A stretch of 28,172 nt of DNA from UBA1205 sp045598105 (GCA_045598105.1 JAZLLK010000100.1:1-28172), one strand, 5' to 3'; shown: positions 16,726 through 24,903, counted from the first letter of the stretch. The notes: a model not told the origin generated them from the sequence alone. Numbers and translations: made by a program.

Positions 16726-17400
16726 ATGAAAAACACAAAAAACATTATTCTTCAGGCATGTCTTATTACTGCTATTGTGGTATTGGTATTATTAATATAT
16801 CGTTCCATTATGCGTCCTCAAAAGTTCAATGTAGTATATGAAGGAAGAAAAGCAGAAGTTGTAGCTAAGTTGAAAGATATTAGAACTTTGCAACAGTTTT
16901 ACAAGTCAGAAAAAGGCTCTTATGCTAAAACATTTGATCAATTGAAAGATTTTTGGAATAACGGAACCATGACAGTAGTGGTAAAAGAAGGTAATGTGCC
17001 TGATACCTTAACGGAAGCTCAGGCTTTGAAAATGGGTATAATTAAGCGTGATACCGTAATAGTGAATGCAAAAGAGGAAATGATTAAGAGTCTGCCGGAA
17101 TTAGACATAGATAAATTTGATATTATTCCTTTTTCCGGAGGAGAGCATTTCATAATAGATGCTGATACCATTACCCGTGCCAATATACCTGTATTTGTGT
17201 ATGAAGTACGAGCTAACAGGAATCAGTATTTGAAAAATATGGATAATGACCCCAGAGTGAAGAATGCATTTTTGGGTTCTATATTATATAGTGGCTTGCA
17301 GGAGCAGTTTTTAGGCCCTAATTTCGACTATAGGGAAAACATTAAGGACATAGTGTTAGGATCACTTACTGAGCCTTCCACTGATGGTAACTGGGAATAG
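16726..17400 (+). CDS. Single-span membrane protein, function unknown
   Basis: A 224-residue protein with a short basic N-terminus, one membrane span (about residues 8-26, ILQACLITAIVVLVLLIYR) and a soluble domain outside. Right after the span comes a helical, charged stretch, VVAKLKDIRTLQQFYKSEKGSYA, followed by TFDQLKDFW. This pattern (hydrophobic N-terminal helix, then IRTxQxxYxxxxGxYA) resembles the helix of pseudopilins. However, the prepilin peptidase site before the span (Gly-Phe-x-x-x-Glu) is absent, so I do not call it a pilin. I recognise no family. It is the first gene of the unit; the DUF3822 gene follows after a single base. Confidence 0.7.
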   Translation: MKNTKNIILQACLITAIVVLVLLIYRSIMRPQKFNVVYEGRKAEVVAKLKDIRTLQQFYKSEKGSYAKTFDQLKDFWNNGTMTVVVKEGNVPDTLTEAQALKMGIIKRDTVIVNAKEEMIKSLPELDIDKFDIIPFSGGEHFIIDADTITRANIPVFVYEVRANRNQYLKNMDNDPRVKNAFLGSILYSGLQEQFLGPNFDYRENIKDIVLGSLTEPSTDGNWE

Positions 17401-17401
17401 C

Positions 17402-18202
17402 ATGACAGGTCATCATGTAAATTTAGTATATTCGTATACTGAATCAGTCGCACAATCTTCTTGTTATAAGAAAATTGTGCGATTGGTTTCAGATGATTTT
17501 TGTTTGGCCGGCTTGAGCAGGAACCGTGAGATAGTATATTTACGTCATTATGATTTTGGCAGTAAGTCCTTAAGTATGCATGAGAAAGTGCAGGTCATAA
17601 AGAATGTATGGGATAATGCCGAGTTTCGGGCTGACGAAGAAGTGTTTGCTTATCAGGTTTTTGCGAATGCGCAAGTGCCCATGCACCTATATTCAGCTAA
17701 GGTGGAGGAGGCCGGTATGCGTATGTTAGTACCTCAGGCGGAGAACTATGTCATGGTGCATCAGAATGTAATGGAATATAACATTACCAATATGTCAGCG
17801 TGGCCTAAGGAGCTGTGTAAGGCGGTGAATGAATATTTTCCTGAAGCGGGTAAGCAGTCACAGGCCGGGGCATTAATACGCAAATTATACGAGCAGCAGC
17901 AGAATGTGCTTATATATATTACCAATAGCAATGTGAGTATATTGGCTAAAAGCAGGTATCAGTTTTTGGGTATGAATACTTTTGCTTTTACGCAGGTGGA
18001 AGATTGTTGTTACTATTGTATGGCATTTTTGAGGAAAATGTACGGGGATATGTTGCAGGTGGAGCCGGTATTATGCGGTAATTATGTGCTTACTTCTCCG
18101 GTGTATGATTTGCTTAAGCGATATTTGCCTAACCTTACTGATGGTGAGGTAAATGGTAATATAGAACATTCGTATCGTTATTATGATATTACAGCCTATT
18201 AG
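17402..18202 (+). CDS. DUF3822-family protein
   Basis: A 266-residue cytosolic protein. Size, content and above all its position immediately ahead of rsmD match DUF3822, a Bacteroidota family of unknown function that commonly sits there. Visible features are an early segment CLAGLSRNREIVYLRHYDF, an internal NVLIYITNSNVSILAKSRYQFLG strand pair and LCGNYVLTSPVYDLLKRYLP near the end. That order of strands could fit an actin/PilM-like ATPase fold, but this is inference and I see no clean phosphate loop. An ATG at 17384 would overlap the previous gene by 17 bp. I prefer 17402, one base after the previous stop, because MTGHHVNLVYSYTE begins the likely first strand. Confidence 0.75.
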   Translation: MTGHHVNLVYSYTESVAQSSCYKKIVRLVSDDFCLAGLSRNREIVYLRHYDFGSKSLSMHEKVQVIKNVWDNAEFRADEEVFAYQVFANAQVPMHLYSAKVEEAGMRMLVPQAENYVMVHQNVMEYNITNMSAWPKELCKAVNEYFPEAGKQSQAGALIRKLYEQQQNVLIYITNSNVSILAKSRYQFLGMNTFAFTQVEDCCYYCMAFLRKMYGDMLQVEPVLCGNYVLTSPVYDLLKRYLPNLTDGEVNGNIEHSYRYYDITAY

Positions 18203-18205
18203 TAT

Positions 18206-18745
18206 ATGAGAATCATAAGTGGAAGTCATAAAGGGAAGCGTATAGTGGCGCCCGACAATTTGCCGGTAAGGCCTACTACTGATTTTGCCAAAGAAGGCTT
18301 ATTCAATGTGTTGAATAATTATTTTAATTTTGATGCCGTACATGTGTTGGATTTATTTGCCGGCACCGGCAATATGAGTTATGAATTTGCAGCCCGGGGG
18401 GCATTGTCGGTGGTATCAGTAGATTCCAATGTGCATTGTGCTAATTTTATACGTAGAACGGCTCAGCAATTGGGGTTTTCCAATATGGCGGTAGTAAATT
18501 TGGACGCACCGCTTTTTTTAACTAATTGTAAATCACAATATAATATTATATTTGCTGACCCACCATACGATTGGGGCGGGTATGATACGTTGTCTCATTT
18601 GGTATTGGACCATCATTTGTTATTGCCTGACGGATTTTTGGTGATAGAGCATCCAATAACGGTATCGTTTGAGCAGTATCCTAAATTTTATCAGCAGCGG
18701 GCGTACGGGAAGGTGAATTTTTCAATATTTGCAGAAAACTTATAA
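18206..18745 (+). CDS. rsmD: 16S rRNA (guanine-N2)-methyltransferase RsmD
   Basis: A 179-residue SAM-dependent methyltransferase that modifies G966 of 16S rRNA (E. coli numbering) on the assembled small subunit. It starts with MRIISGSHKGKRI, the family N-terminus, then VRPTTDFAKEGLFNVL, the SAM-binding loop DLFAGTGNMS (about 49-58) and the catalytic motif DPPY (118-121). Length is normal. It starts 3 bp after DUF3822 and is 18 bp before yicC. Confidence 0.96.
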   Translation: MRIISGSHKGKRIVAPDNLPVRPTTDFAKEGLFNVLNNYFNFDAVHVLDLFAGTGNMSYEFAARGALSVVSVDSNVHCANFIRRTAQQLGFSNMAVVNLDAPLFLTNCKSQYNIIFADPPYDWGGYDTLSHLVLDHHLLLPDGFLVIEHPITVSFEQYPKFYQQRAYGKVNFSIFAENL

Positions 18746-18750
18746 AAAAT

Positions 18751-18757
18751 AAAGGAG
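18751..18757 (+). promoter_or_regulatory. Shine-Dalgarno sequence of yicC
   Basis: AAAGGAG is 6 nt ahead of the ATG at 18764. It is the only clear, well-placed anti-SD match I found ahead of any gene in the window; other starts have A-rich leaders. Confidence 0.7.
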
Positions 18758-18763
18758 AAGAAT

Positions 18764-19633
18764 ATGGTAAAGTCAATGACAGGTTACGGCAGTAGTGTAT
18801 GTACAGGGCAGGGCAGGTCGTATTCTATAGATGTGAAGTCGGTTAATTCCAAAACATTGGATATTAATATAAAGTTGCCCAATGAGCTCAGAAATAGGGA
18901 GTTGGAAATACGCTCCATAATATCTTCTATTTTAGAGAGAGGAAAAATAGATTTCACCATAGTGCCTGATCAGGGAAGTGCTCCTTTATATGAATTGGAT
19001 ACGGCAGTGGTGGCTACACATTATGAGGAAATAAAGCGTATGACAGCCGATATGCGTATAAGCCTGAGTGATGCGGATATTATGGCAGAGGTATTACGAA
19101 TGAGTGATGTGTTAGTAGCCAAAAAAAACGTAACAGATGATGAGATGTGGCAGATGATAGCTTCATCTGTGCGTGAAGCTTGTGTGGCATTAGATGTTAC
19201 CCGTCAGGGGGAAGGCGAGGCCTTGGAGGCTGATTTTGCTAAGAGAATACACCTGATAAGTTCGTATGTAGAGGAGGTAGAAGCCATAGAAATGAACAGG
19301 GTGGATGTGGTTAAAAATCGTTTACTTAAGCAATTGTCCACTTTAGAGCAAAGTTATGATGAGAACCGATTTGAGCAGGAATTGATATTTTATTTGGAAA
19401 AATACGATTTCACTGAAGAAAAAGTCCGTTTACGTAAGCATTGCAATTATTTTATGGATACCATGGCTCATGAGGAGCAAAGTGGTAAAAAGCTTACTTT
19501 TATATCACAGGAAATAGGCAGGGAAATTAATACCTTGGGGTCTAAGGCTTCTGATGCTGATGTACAGAAGATAGTGGTGCAAATGAAAGATGAGCTGGAA
19601 AAAGTAAAAGAGCAGTTAGCCAATGTGTTATAG
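18764..19633 (+). CDS. YicC/YloC-family endoribonuclease
   Basis: A 289-residue protein of the YicC/YloC family. The N-terminal domain has the signature MVKSMTGYGSS and VKSVNSKTLDINIKLP; the C-terminal DUF1732-type half ends with LTFISQEIGREINTLGSKASDADVQKIVVQMKDELEKVKEQ, an almost invariant block. Members in E. coli and B. subtilis are endoribonucleases acting in RNA turnover; E. coli YicC has been tied to degradation of a small RNA. In many Bacteroidota it is followed by guanylate kinase (gmk), which is not the case here. It has a strong Shine-Dalgarno sequence, and its end overlaps the YD-repeat gene by 11 bp. Confidence 0.93.
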   Translation: MVKSMTGYGSSVCTGQGRSYSIDVKSVNSKTLDINIKLPNELRNRELEIRSIISSILERGKIDFTIVPDQGSAPLYELDTAVVATHYEEIKRMTADMRISLSDADIMAEVLRMSDVLVAKKNVTDDEMWQMIASSVREACVALDVTRQGEGEALEADFAKRIHLISSYVEEVEAIEMNRVDVVKNRLLKQLSTLEQSYDENRFEQELIFYLEKYDFTEEKVRLRKHCNYFMDTMAHEEQSGKKLTFISQEIGREINTLGSKASDADVQKIVVQMKDELEKVKEQLANVL

Positions 19634-20630
19634 ACAGTGGGGTATCATTGTGTGTTGCCTATGTATGTGGGTAACGGTGCAGGCTCAGGAGCCTGATTCG
19701 CTGGTGGATGCTACGGGAGTAAAACATATAATGGTGCAGACTTATAAAGTGGATGATGCTACTATAAAAAAAGGTCGGGTGGCTTATATGGAGCAGCCGA
19801 TGCTAAAAGATTACAAAAAATATGATTATGACACGGCAGGGCGTATAATTACCATGGCTCAATGCACTAAGGAGGGCATAGCCAATGATTACTATACCTA
19901 TGTGTACAATAAGAAGGGTTTATGTGTGGAGCGGGTACGTACCATGCAGCAGCAGGTATTTGGCGGCAGGCATACATACGATTATGATAGAGAAGGCCGA
20001 AAAATACGCACTACCATATATGACGGGAATAATAGTTTGTACCGTACTATTACCTATAAGTATAAGGAGGGCAGAATATGTGATGAAAAAACATTTAATG
20101 CGGCCAATATGGTAATATATCACAGGCAAAGTGATTATAATGCTGACGGTAATATGATATATTTTGTTAATAATAGTACCGGCTTGGTAAAAGATAATGA
20201 CAAGTACAGCTATAAGCAGGAGTATGAGCAAAACCGATTGGTAAAAAAGGAATATTACAATGCCGGTGATACTATGACTACATGGTGGGAATACAGGTAT
20301 GATAATGCAGGCAGGTTACTGAGTGAAAAGCAGTATGATGATGAAGGTACGGCGGTGAAGGCCGAGTATAAGTCATACGATAAGCGAGGCAACATGCTCA
20401 CGCATCAAATAAATGATGTGTTGAGTAAGTCGCGTATAAGAATGGTATATGCTTATAATAAGGACCACAGTGTAAAAAGCATGAAGGTATATTATGGTAC
20501 TGATAAAAAGGCGAAGTATGCCAAATATTGGTATTATGATGTTCGCGGGAATTGGGTATTATGGATAGAAACCAATGCCGATCATAAGGTAATAGCCTTA
20601 TCACAGCGGCAAATTGCACTATGGCCGTAG
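19623..20630 (+). CDS. Exported YD/RHS-type repeat protein
   Basis: A 335-residue protein with a signal peptide (residues 1-21, ending VQAQ) and then a run of YD-like beta repeats, each with Tyr-x-Tyr-Asp-x-x-Gly-Arg or a close variant: YDYDTAGRI, YVYNKKGLC, YDYDREGRK, YKYKEGRI, YNADGN, YRYDNAGRL, YDKRGN, YAYNKDHS and YYDVRGNW. Such repeats build beta-barrel or shell structures in RHS proteins and wall-associated proteins. This one lacks an RHS core and any toxin domain and looks like a short scaffold or binding protein of the envelope. It overlaps yicC by 11 bp and is the last gene of the unit, an odd companion for RNA-modifying enzymes. Its stop codon is only 3 bp from the convergent cca stop, with no terminator between. 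Confidence 0.85.
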   Translation: MCYRQWGIIVCCLCMWVTVQAQEPDSLVDATGVKHIMVQTYKVDDATIKKGRVAYMEQPMLKDYKKYDYDTAGRIITMAQCTKEGIANDYYTYVYNKKGLCVERVRTMQQQVFGGRHTYDYDREGRKIRTTIYDGNNSLYRTITYKYKEGRICDEKTFNAANMVIYHRQSDYNADGNMIYFVNNSTGLVKDNDKYSYKQEYEQNRLVKKEYYNAGDTMTTWWEYRYDNAGRLLSEKQYDDEGTAVKAEYKSYDKRGNMLTHQINDVLSKSRIRMVYAYNKDHSVKSMKVYYGTDKKAKYAKYWYYDVRGNWVLWIETNADHKVIALSQRQIALWP

Positions 20631-20633
20631 GTG

Positions 20634-22058
20634 TTATGGGTTATGAGGAAAAAGTCCCATTTTGGCTGCTTCCTGCAGCATGAATTGGTAGGAGCATTCG
20701 TATTGATTTTCTATAATACCATCCAATATAGCTTCTCTAATGGCATTTTTAATAATGCCTACTTCACGGCAGGGCGGCAGGTGAAAGGTGCTCATAATGA
20801 GTTCACCGCTTATAGGGGGTTGGAAGTTACGAATGCGGTCTTTTTCTTCTATTTCTTTCAGTTTTTGGCGTACTATTTCAAAATTATGCAGGTAGCGTAG
20901 TACTTTAGTTTGCTGTTTGGAAGTAATATCAGCTTCGCACAGGAGCATAAGGTCGTCAATATCGTTGCCGGCGTCAAATAGAAGGCGTCGCACGGCCGAG
21001 TCGGTAACTTCGTCTTCTACTAGGGCTATGGGGCGGAGGTGTAGAGCTACCAATTTTTTTACGTATTCCATTTTTTCGTTAAGGGGCAGTTTAAGGGTGC
21101 GGAATATTCTGGTTACCATTTTAGAACCCACATATTCATGTTGGTGAAATGTCCATCCTATATCTTTAATGTATTTTTTTGTAGCGGGTTTACCCACATC
21201 GTGTAGCAGAGCAGCCCATATAAGCCATGGGTTATTGGTATTCATGGCTACTTTATCTACTACTTCCATGGTGTGATAGAATATTTCTTTATGTCCGTGT
21301 CCGTTTATTATTTCCATGCCTTTCAGTTGGGTTATCCAGGGCATAATACGGGGAAGTATATCGCATTTATCCATAAGGAGGAATCCTATGGATGGCTTGG
21401 AGGAAAGCAGTATTTTATGCAATTCTTCCGATATACGTTCTTTAGATATAATATCTATGCGGAAGGCGGTATTTTGTATACCTTCTAAGGTGAGAGGGTC
21501 TATGGTAAAGTGTAGTTGAGTGGCAAAGCGAATAGCTCGCATAATACGCAGAGGGTCGTCGGAGAAGGTAATTTGGGGGTTAAGGGGGGTACGTATGGTT
21601 TTGGTAGCTATGTCCTGCATACCATTGAAGGGGTCAATAAGGGTGCCATAGGCTGCCGGCATAAGGGCTATGGCCATGGCATTGATGGTGAAGTCGCGGC
21701 GGTTTTGGTCATCTTGTAGGGAGCCTGCTTCCACGTGAGGGTTACGGCTATTGTGTGAGTAGGATTCTTTGCGGGCTCCTACAAATTCTACTTCTACGCC
21801 CTGATAGTGGAACATGGCGGTGCCAAAATGTTTAAAATAGGCTACATGTTGTTTGGGTATGCCTATAGTTTCGGCTACGGACATGGCAAAGTCAATGCCA
21901 TTACCCAATACTACTATGTCTATGTCATGATTATTACGCATAAGAAATATGTCACGCACAAATCCTCCCACCACATAGGCATCTATGCCCAGGCGTCCGC
22001 TTACTTGTGATACAAGCTGAAATATAGGATGTTTTAGTTTTTGTGATAAATTCTGCAT
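20634..22058 (-). CDS. cca: CCA tRNA nucleotidyltransferase with HD domain
   Basis: A 474-residue class II nucleotidyltransferase that builds or repairs the 3' CCA end of tRNAs. The head domain has GGFVRD (31-36) and the metal-binding pair in DIDIVV (Asp45, Asp47), followed by RRDFTINAMA, the conserved block that follows the active-site strand. The C-terminal half has an HD motif (ALLHDVGKPATKK), typical of CCA enzymes with phosphohydrolase activity. Poly(A) polymerases share the head domain, but the HD domain and single-copy look favour the CCA enzyme. It has its own promoter and lies opposite a tRNA gene that lacks an encoded CCA. Confidence 0.93.
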   Translation of the reverse strand: MQNLSQKLKHPIFQLVSQVSGRLGIDAYVVGGFVRDIFLMRNNHDIDIVVLGNGIDFAMSVAETIGIPKQHVAYFKHFGTAMFHYQGVEVEFVGARKESYSHNSRNPHVEAGSLQDDQNRRDFTINAMAIALMPAAYGTLIDPFNGMQDIATKTIRTPLNPQITFSDDPLRIMRAIRFATQLHFTIDPLTLEGIQNTAFRIDIISKERISEELHKILLSSKPSIGFLLMDKCDILPRIMPWITQLKGMEIINGHGHKEIFYHTMEVVDKVAMNTNNPWLIWAALLHDVGKPATKKYIKDIGWTFHQHEYVGSKMVTRIFRTLKLPLNEKMEYVKKLVALHLRPIALVEDEVTDSAVRRLLFDAGNDIDDLMLLCEADITSKQQTKVLRYLHNFEIVRQKLKEIEEKDRIRNFQPPISGELIMSTFHLPPCREVGIIKNAIREAILDGIIENQYECSYQFMLQEAAKMGLFPHNP

Positions 22059-22077
22059 GTGTAATAATGTAAAAAGG

Positions 22078-22095
22078 CAAAGTTACTATTTTTTT
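22078..22095 (-). promoter_or_regulatory. Promoter of cca
   Basis: On the minus strand an A-tract and TAG precede TAACTTTG (22085-22078), matching TAnnTTTG. Transcript start near 22073, about 15 nt before the ATG at 22058. Confidence 0.7.
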
Positions 22096-22182
22096 TCCAC
22101 ATAGAGAGTACTAAATGCAGGCAGCAAGTGGTAAAATGAAATAAAAAACAAAAAAACATACTCATAGCGGGCTATGGCATGT

Positions 22183-22200
22183 AAAAAAATGTTACCTTTG
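22183..22200 (+). promoter_or_regulatory. Promoter of the tRNA-Glu gene (AAAAAAATGT-TACCTTTG)
   Basis: TACCTTTG at 22193-22200 followed by CA and preceded by seven A and ATGT. Transcript start near 22206, about 19 nt ahead of the mature 5' end. Confidence 0.75.
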
Positions 22201-22224
22201 CATCGGTTAAAAAAGAATACCGAT

Positions 22225-22298
22225 GCCGCATTCGTCTAGTGGTCCAGGACATCAGATTCTCAGTCTGAGGATCAAGGGTTCGAATCCCTTATGCGGTA
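22225..22298 (+). tRNA. tRNA-Glu (anticodon CTC)
   Basis: A full cloverleaf can be drawn. The acceptor stem GCCGCAT (22225-22231) pairs with ATGCGGT (22291-22297), ending in a G-U pair. The D arm is GTCTAGTGGTCCAGGAC. The anticodon stem TCAGA/TCTGA holds the loop TTCTCAG with anticodon CTC at 22259-22261. The T arm AAGGG-TTCGAAT-CCCTT is at 22274-22290. Discriminator is A22298, followed by CA and not CCA, so the 3' end must be added by the CCA enzyme. The anticodon reads GAG. Own promoter and terminator make it a single-gene unit. Confidence 0.95.
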
Positions 22299-22303
22299 CA
22301 GTG

Positions 22304-22331
22304 GCACGCTTTTAGGGCGTGCTTTTTTTTT
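22304..22331 (+). terminator. Terminator of the tRNA-Glu transcript
   Basis: GCACGC (22304-22309) and GCGTGC (22317-22322) form a 6-bp GC-rich stem with a 7-nt loop and nine T at 22323-22331. Confidence 0.9.
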
Positions 22332-22350
22332 AGTAAATGGAGAAAGTTTA

Positions 22351-22380
22351 AAAAAAACGCCGCTATACATAGCGGCGTTT
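22351..22380 (-). terminator. Terminator of the DUF389-tyrS-barrel-pruA unit
   Basis: AAACGCCGCTA (22355-22365) and TAGCGGCGTTT (22370-22380) form a perfect 11-bp stem with a 4-nt loop. On the minus strand it is followed by a T-run from the A-run at 22351-22357. It lies 24 bp beyond the pruA stop, back to back with the tRNA terminator. Confidence 0.92.
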
Positions 22381-22404
22381 ATAGTATATAATATAAACAG
22401 GGGG

Positions 22405-24039
22405 TTATTCTGCGTCAGAAATAAACGGATATTTATAGTCTTCTGCCGGGGCAAAGGTTTCTTTAATAGCCTGAGGACTGGTCCAGCGGATAAGATTGAG
22501 GTAGGAGCCTGCCTTATCATTGGTACCTGAAGCACGTGCTCCGCCAAAGGGTTGTTGGCCTACTACGGCACCGGTAGGTTTGTCATTGTAGTATATGTTA
22601 CCGGCTGCGTATTGCAGTATTTCGGCACCTTTGCGTAGGGCCTTGCGGCAGTCGGCAAATATAGCGCCTGTAAGTGCATACGGGGAGGTGGTGTCGCACA
22701 GGTGAAGAGTTTCTTCGTATTTGTCATCATCATATACGTATATGGTAATGATAGGTCCGAATATTTCTTCTTTCATGGATTTATAGTCAGGGGTTTTGGC
22801 CAAAATAACGGTAGGTTGTATAAAGTAGCCTGTAGATTTGTCGCCGGTGCCGCCAAATACTATTTCGGCGTCGTTACTTTCTTTGGCGTGGTTAATGTAT
22901 TTCATGCAGTTGTCGAAAGAAGTTTCATCTATTACGGCGTTAACAAAAGCTGAAAAGTCGCGAACGTCACCTACTTTTATTTCTTTAATCATGTCTCCTA
23001 TAAGGTTTTTCACTTCGTTCCACATGCTTTGGGGAACATAGGCTCGTGAGGCTGCGGAGCATTTTTGACCTTGGAATTCAAAGGCGCCGCGTACTATGGC
23101 TGTAGCCACTTGTTTGGCATTGGCTGAGTGGTGAGCGAATATAAAGTCTTTTCCGCCTGTTTCACCTACTATTTTGGGATAAGTAACATAGTTGGCTATA
23201 TTGTCACCTATAGACTTCCAAAAGCTGTTGAATGTGGCGGTGGAGCCGGTGAAGTGTACGCCGGCCAAATGTTTATTGGCAAAGGCTACTTTGCCTATGG
23301 TAGCACCGCTACCGGGGAGGAAGTTCACTACGCCGTCGGGCAGGCCGGCTTCTTTATATATTTTCATTAATATATAGTTAGAAAGCAGGGCGGTGGTAGA
23401 AGGTTTCCATATGCAGGTGTTGCCCATAAGTACGGGTGACATGCACAAATTGGAGGCTATGGAAGTAAAATTGAACGGGGTAATGGCGAACACAAAGCCT
23501 TCCAGCGGGCGGTAGGTTACGTAATTGAGGGTGCCCTGGTCCGATACAGGCTGGTCGCTGTATATTTGCGAAGCGTAGAAGGTGTTATAGCGAAGAAAGT
23601 CTATAAGTTCGCATGCGGAGTCTATTTCGGCCTGCATGGTAGTTTTTCCCTGACCCAGCATAGTGGCGGCATTGAGCAGGTAGCGGTATTTGCCGGCTAT
23701 GAGGGTGGCTATTTTTTGCATTACGGAGGCGCGGTCTATCCACGGTGTATTGGCCCATTCCCTGTGGGTTTCCATGGCGGCTTCTATGGCCATGTTTACT
23801 TCTTTTTCACTTACTTTATGATAGCGGGCCAGTATATGTTGGTGGTCGGTAGGCATTACCACATTGCCCATGTTGCCGGTGCGTATTTCTTTACCGCCTA
23901 TTATAACAGGTATTTCGGTTACTTCATTAAGCAATTGGTTTAATGCTTCTCTTATTTTTTTTCTTTCAACGCTGCCGGGGTTATATCCTTTTACAGGTTC
24001 GTTAGCCGGCTTAGGGAAACTAAAAATGGTGTTATTCAT
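22405..24039 (-). CDS. pruA: L-glutamate gamma-semialdehyde (1-pyrroline-5-carboxylate) dehydrogenase
   Basis: A 544-residue NAD-dependent aldehyde dehydrogenase that turns glutamate semialdehyde, from proline or arginine breakdown, into glutamate. Catalytic Cys327 is in GQKCSAASR, the general base Glu293 in VGETGGKDF and the oxyanion Asn190 in ITPFNFTS; GSTATFNSFW follows the cofactor site. Length and the C-terminal PFGGARASGTNDKAGS are those of the single-function P5C dehydrogenase (as in human ALDH4A1), not of the large bifunctional PutA, so proline dehydrogenase must be coded elsewhere. It is the last gene of a four-gene unit, 45 bp after the barrel gene, and ends at a strong terminator. 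Confidence 0.95.
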   Translation of the reverse strand: MNNTIFSFPKPANEPVKGYNPGSVERKKIREALNQLLNEVTEIPVIIGGKEIRTGNMGNVVMPTDHQHILARYHKVSEKEVNMAIEAAMETHREWANTPWIDRASVMQKIATLIAGKYRYLLNAATMLGQGKTTMQAEIDSACELIDFLRYNTFYASQIYSDQPVSDQGTLNYVTYRPLEGFVFAITPFNFTSIASNLCMSPVLMGNTCIWKPSTTALLSNYILMKIYKEAGLPDGVVNFLPGSGATIGKVAFANKHLAGVHFTGSTATFNSFWKSIGDNIANYVTYPKIVGETGGKDFIFAHHSANAKQVATAIVRGAFEFQGQKCSAASRAYVPQSMWNEVKNLIGDMIKEIKVGDVRDFSAFVNAVIDETSFDNCMKYINHAKESNDAEIVFGGTGDKSTGYFIQPTVILAKTPDYKSMKEEIFGPIITIYVYDDDKYEETLHLCDTTSPYALTGAIFADCRKALRKGAEILQYAAGNIYYNDKPTGAVVGQQPFGGARASGTNDKAGSYLNLIRWTSPQAIKETFAPAEDYKYPFISDAE

Positions 24040-24084
24040 GACACAAAATTTATATGGTTAATAAATAGGTATTTCTTTTTTTTG

Positions 24085-24903
24085 TTAAAAATTGAAGGCA
24101 AAGCCCAAGTGAATGTCAAATACGCCGAATTGGGTAAGTTCTTTAGTGGTTTTGGCTACAGGTATTTCCCATTCGCGTTCGTAAGTGAATCGCAGGTATG
24201 ACCAGTCTACGCCCACTTTAAATTCGGAGTGGCAGCCTATGGCGTAGAGCATATCGGTGCCCACGCTACCGGCAAAGCCTATGCTTATGCCTTTTTTATC
24301 GGCATATTTGTATTGTGCTTCCAAATAGGAACCATCGGGTTGTACTTCTTTTTGGAAGTAGCTGGCGGTGTTACCGGGCACCATGGCTATAGCTGCGCCC
24401 AAATTAAGTTTTAATTGAATATTGAATCGTTGCAGCGGGTGAAAGTTGCCTACAAAGCTCATTTGGGCAGTAGGTATAAGCCAGTTGTTTACCGATATTT
24501 CGGGAGCTGTACCGGGGGATCCGTCTCTATTGGAGGAGGTAAGTTGTTTGGTATATTTATCTTTAGAGGTAATAAGATAAAAAGCGCCCAAGTCGGCACC
24601 CATAGCGAAGGTATTGGTTTTGGAGAATATGCCATATACGAACAGGTCGCCTTTGGCTCCAAAGGGGCAAAATTCTTTTTTGCCGGCATCCAGGTGGGCC
24701 AGGGCTCCGCCTGCCTGAAAGCCGAAGAATACTTTTTTACCTTCTATGCCGTTAGCTCTATTTTGCCATCCGCCGTGGGCAGGTACTTCTGACACTTTGG
24801 CTTTAATACCGCCTTTTTTTCCTCTTATTTCGTATTCGTCATCTGCTTGTACTTGCAGGCTCAATAGCAGTAAGCCGGCAATAATTATTGATAATTTTTT
24901 CAT
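24085..24903 (-). CDS. Outer-membrane beta-barrel protein, function unknown
   Basis: A 272-residue protein with a signal peptide (1-20, ending VQA) and amphipathic strands with many glycines and aromatic residues (FFGFQAGGALAHL, MGADLGAFYL, LKLNLGAAIAMV, GISIGFAGSVGTDMLY, FDIHLGFAFNF). The protein ends in Phe, as barrel proteins recognised by the BAM machinery do. A basic, glycine-rich linker follows the signal peptide. I recognise no specific family; size suggests an 8- to 10-strand barrel. It lies between tyrS (21 bp) and pruA (45 bp) in the same unit. Confidence 0.8.
   Translation of the reverse strand: MKKLSIIIAGLLLLSLQVQADDEYEIRGKKGGIKAKVSEVPAHGGWQNRANGIEGKKVFFGFQAGGALAHLDAGKKEFCPFGAKGDLFVYGIFSKTNTFAMGADLGAFYLITSKDKYTKQLTSSNRDGSPGTAPEISVNNWLIPTAQMSFVGNFHPLQRFNIQLKLNLGAAIAMVPGNTASYFQKEVQPDGSYLEAQYKYADKKGISIGFAGSVGTDMLYAIGCHSEFKVGVDWSYLRFTYEREWEIPVAKTTKELTQFGVFDIHLGFAFNF

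Noticed and set aside
16331..16745. Two minus-strand frames of 66 and 100 codons in the gap after mutS
   Set aside because: Low-complexity Phe/Ile/Tyr/His sequence as expected from translating AT-rich noncoding DNA; one runs across a well-supported plus-strand promoter.
19623..20630. YD-repeat protein as a polymorphic toxin or contact-dependent weapon
   Set aside because: It is only 335 residues, has no RHS core, no C-terminal toxin domain and no adjacent immunity gene.
23566..23943. 125-codon plus-strand frame inside pruA, and a similar one at 24415-24792 inside the barrel gene
   Set aside because: Both are antisense shadows with low-complexity Gly/Tyr/Phe content and no promoter.
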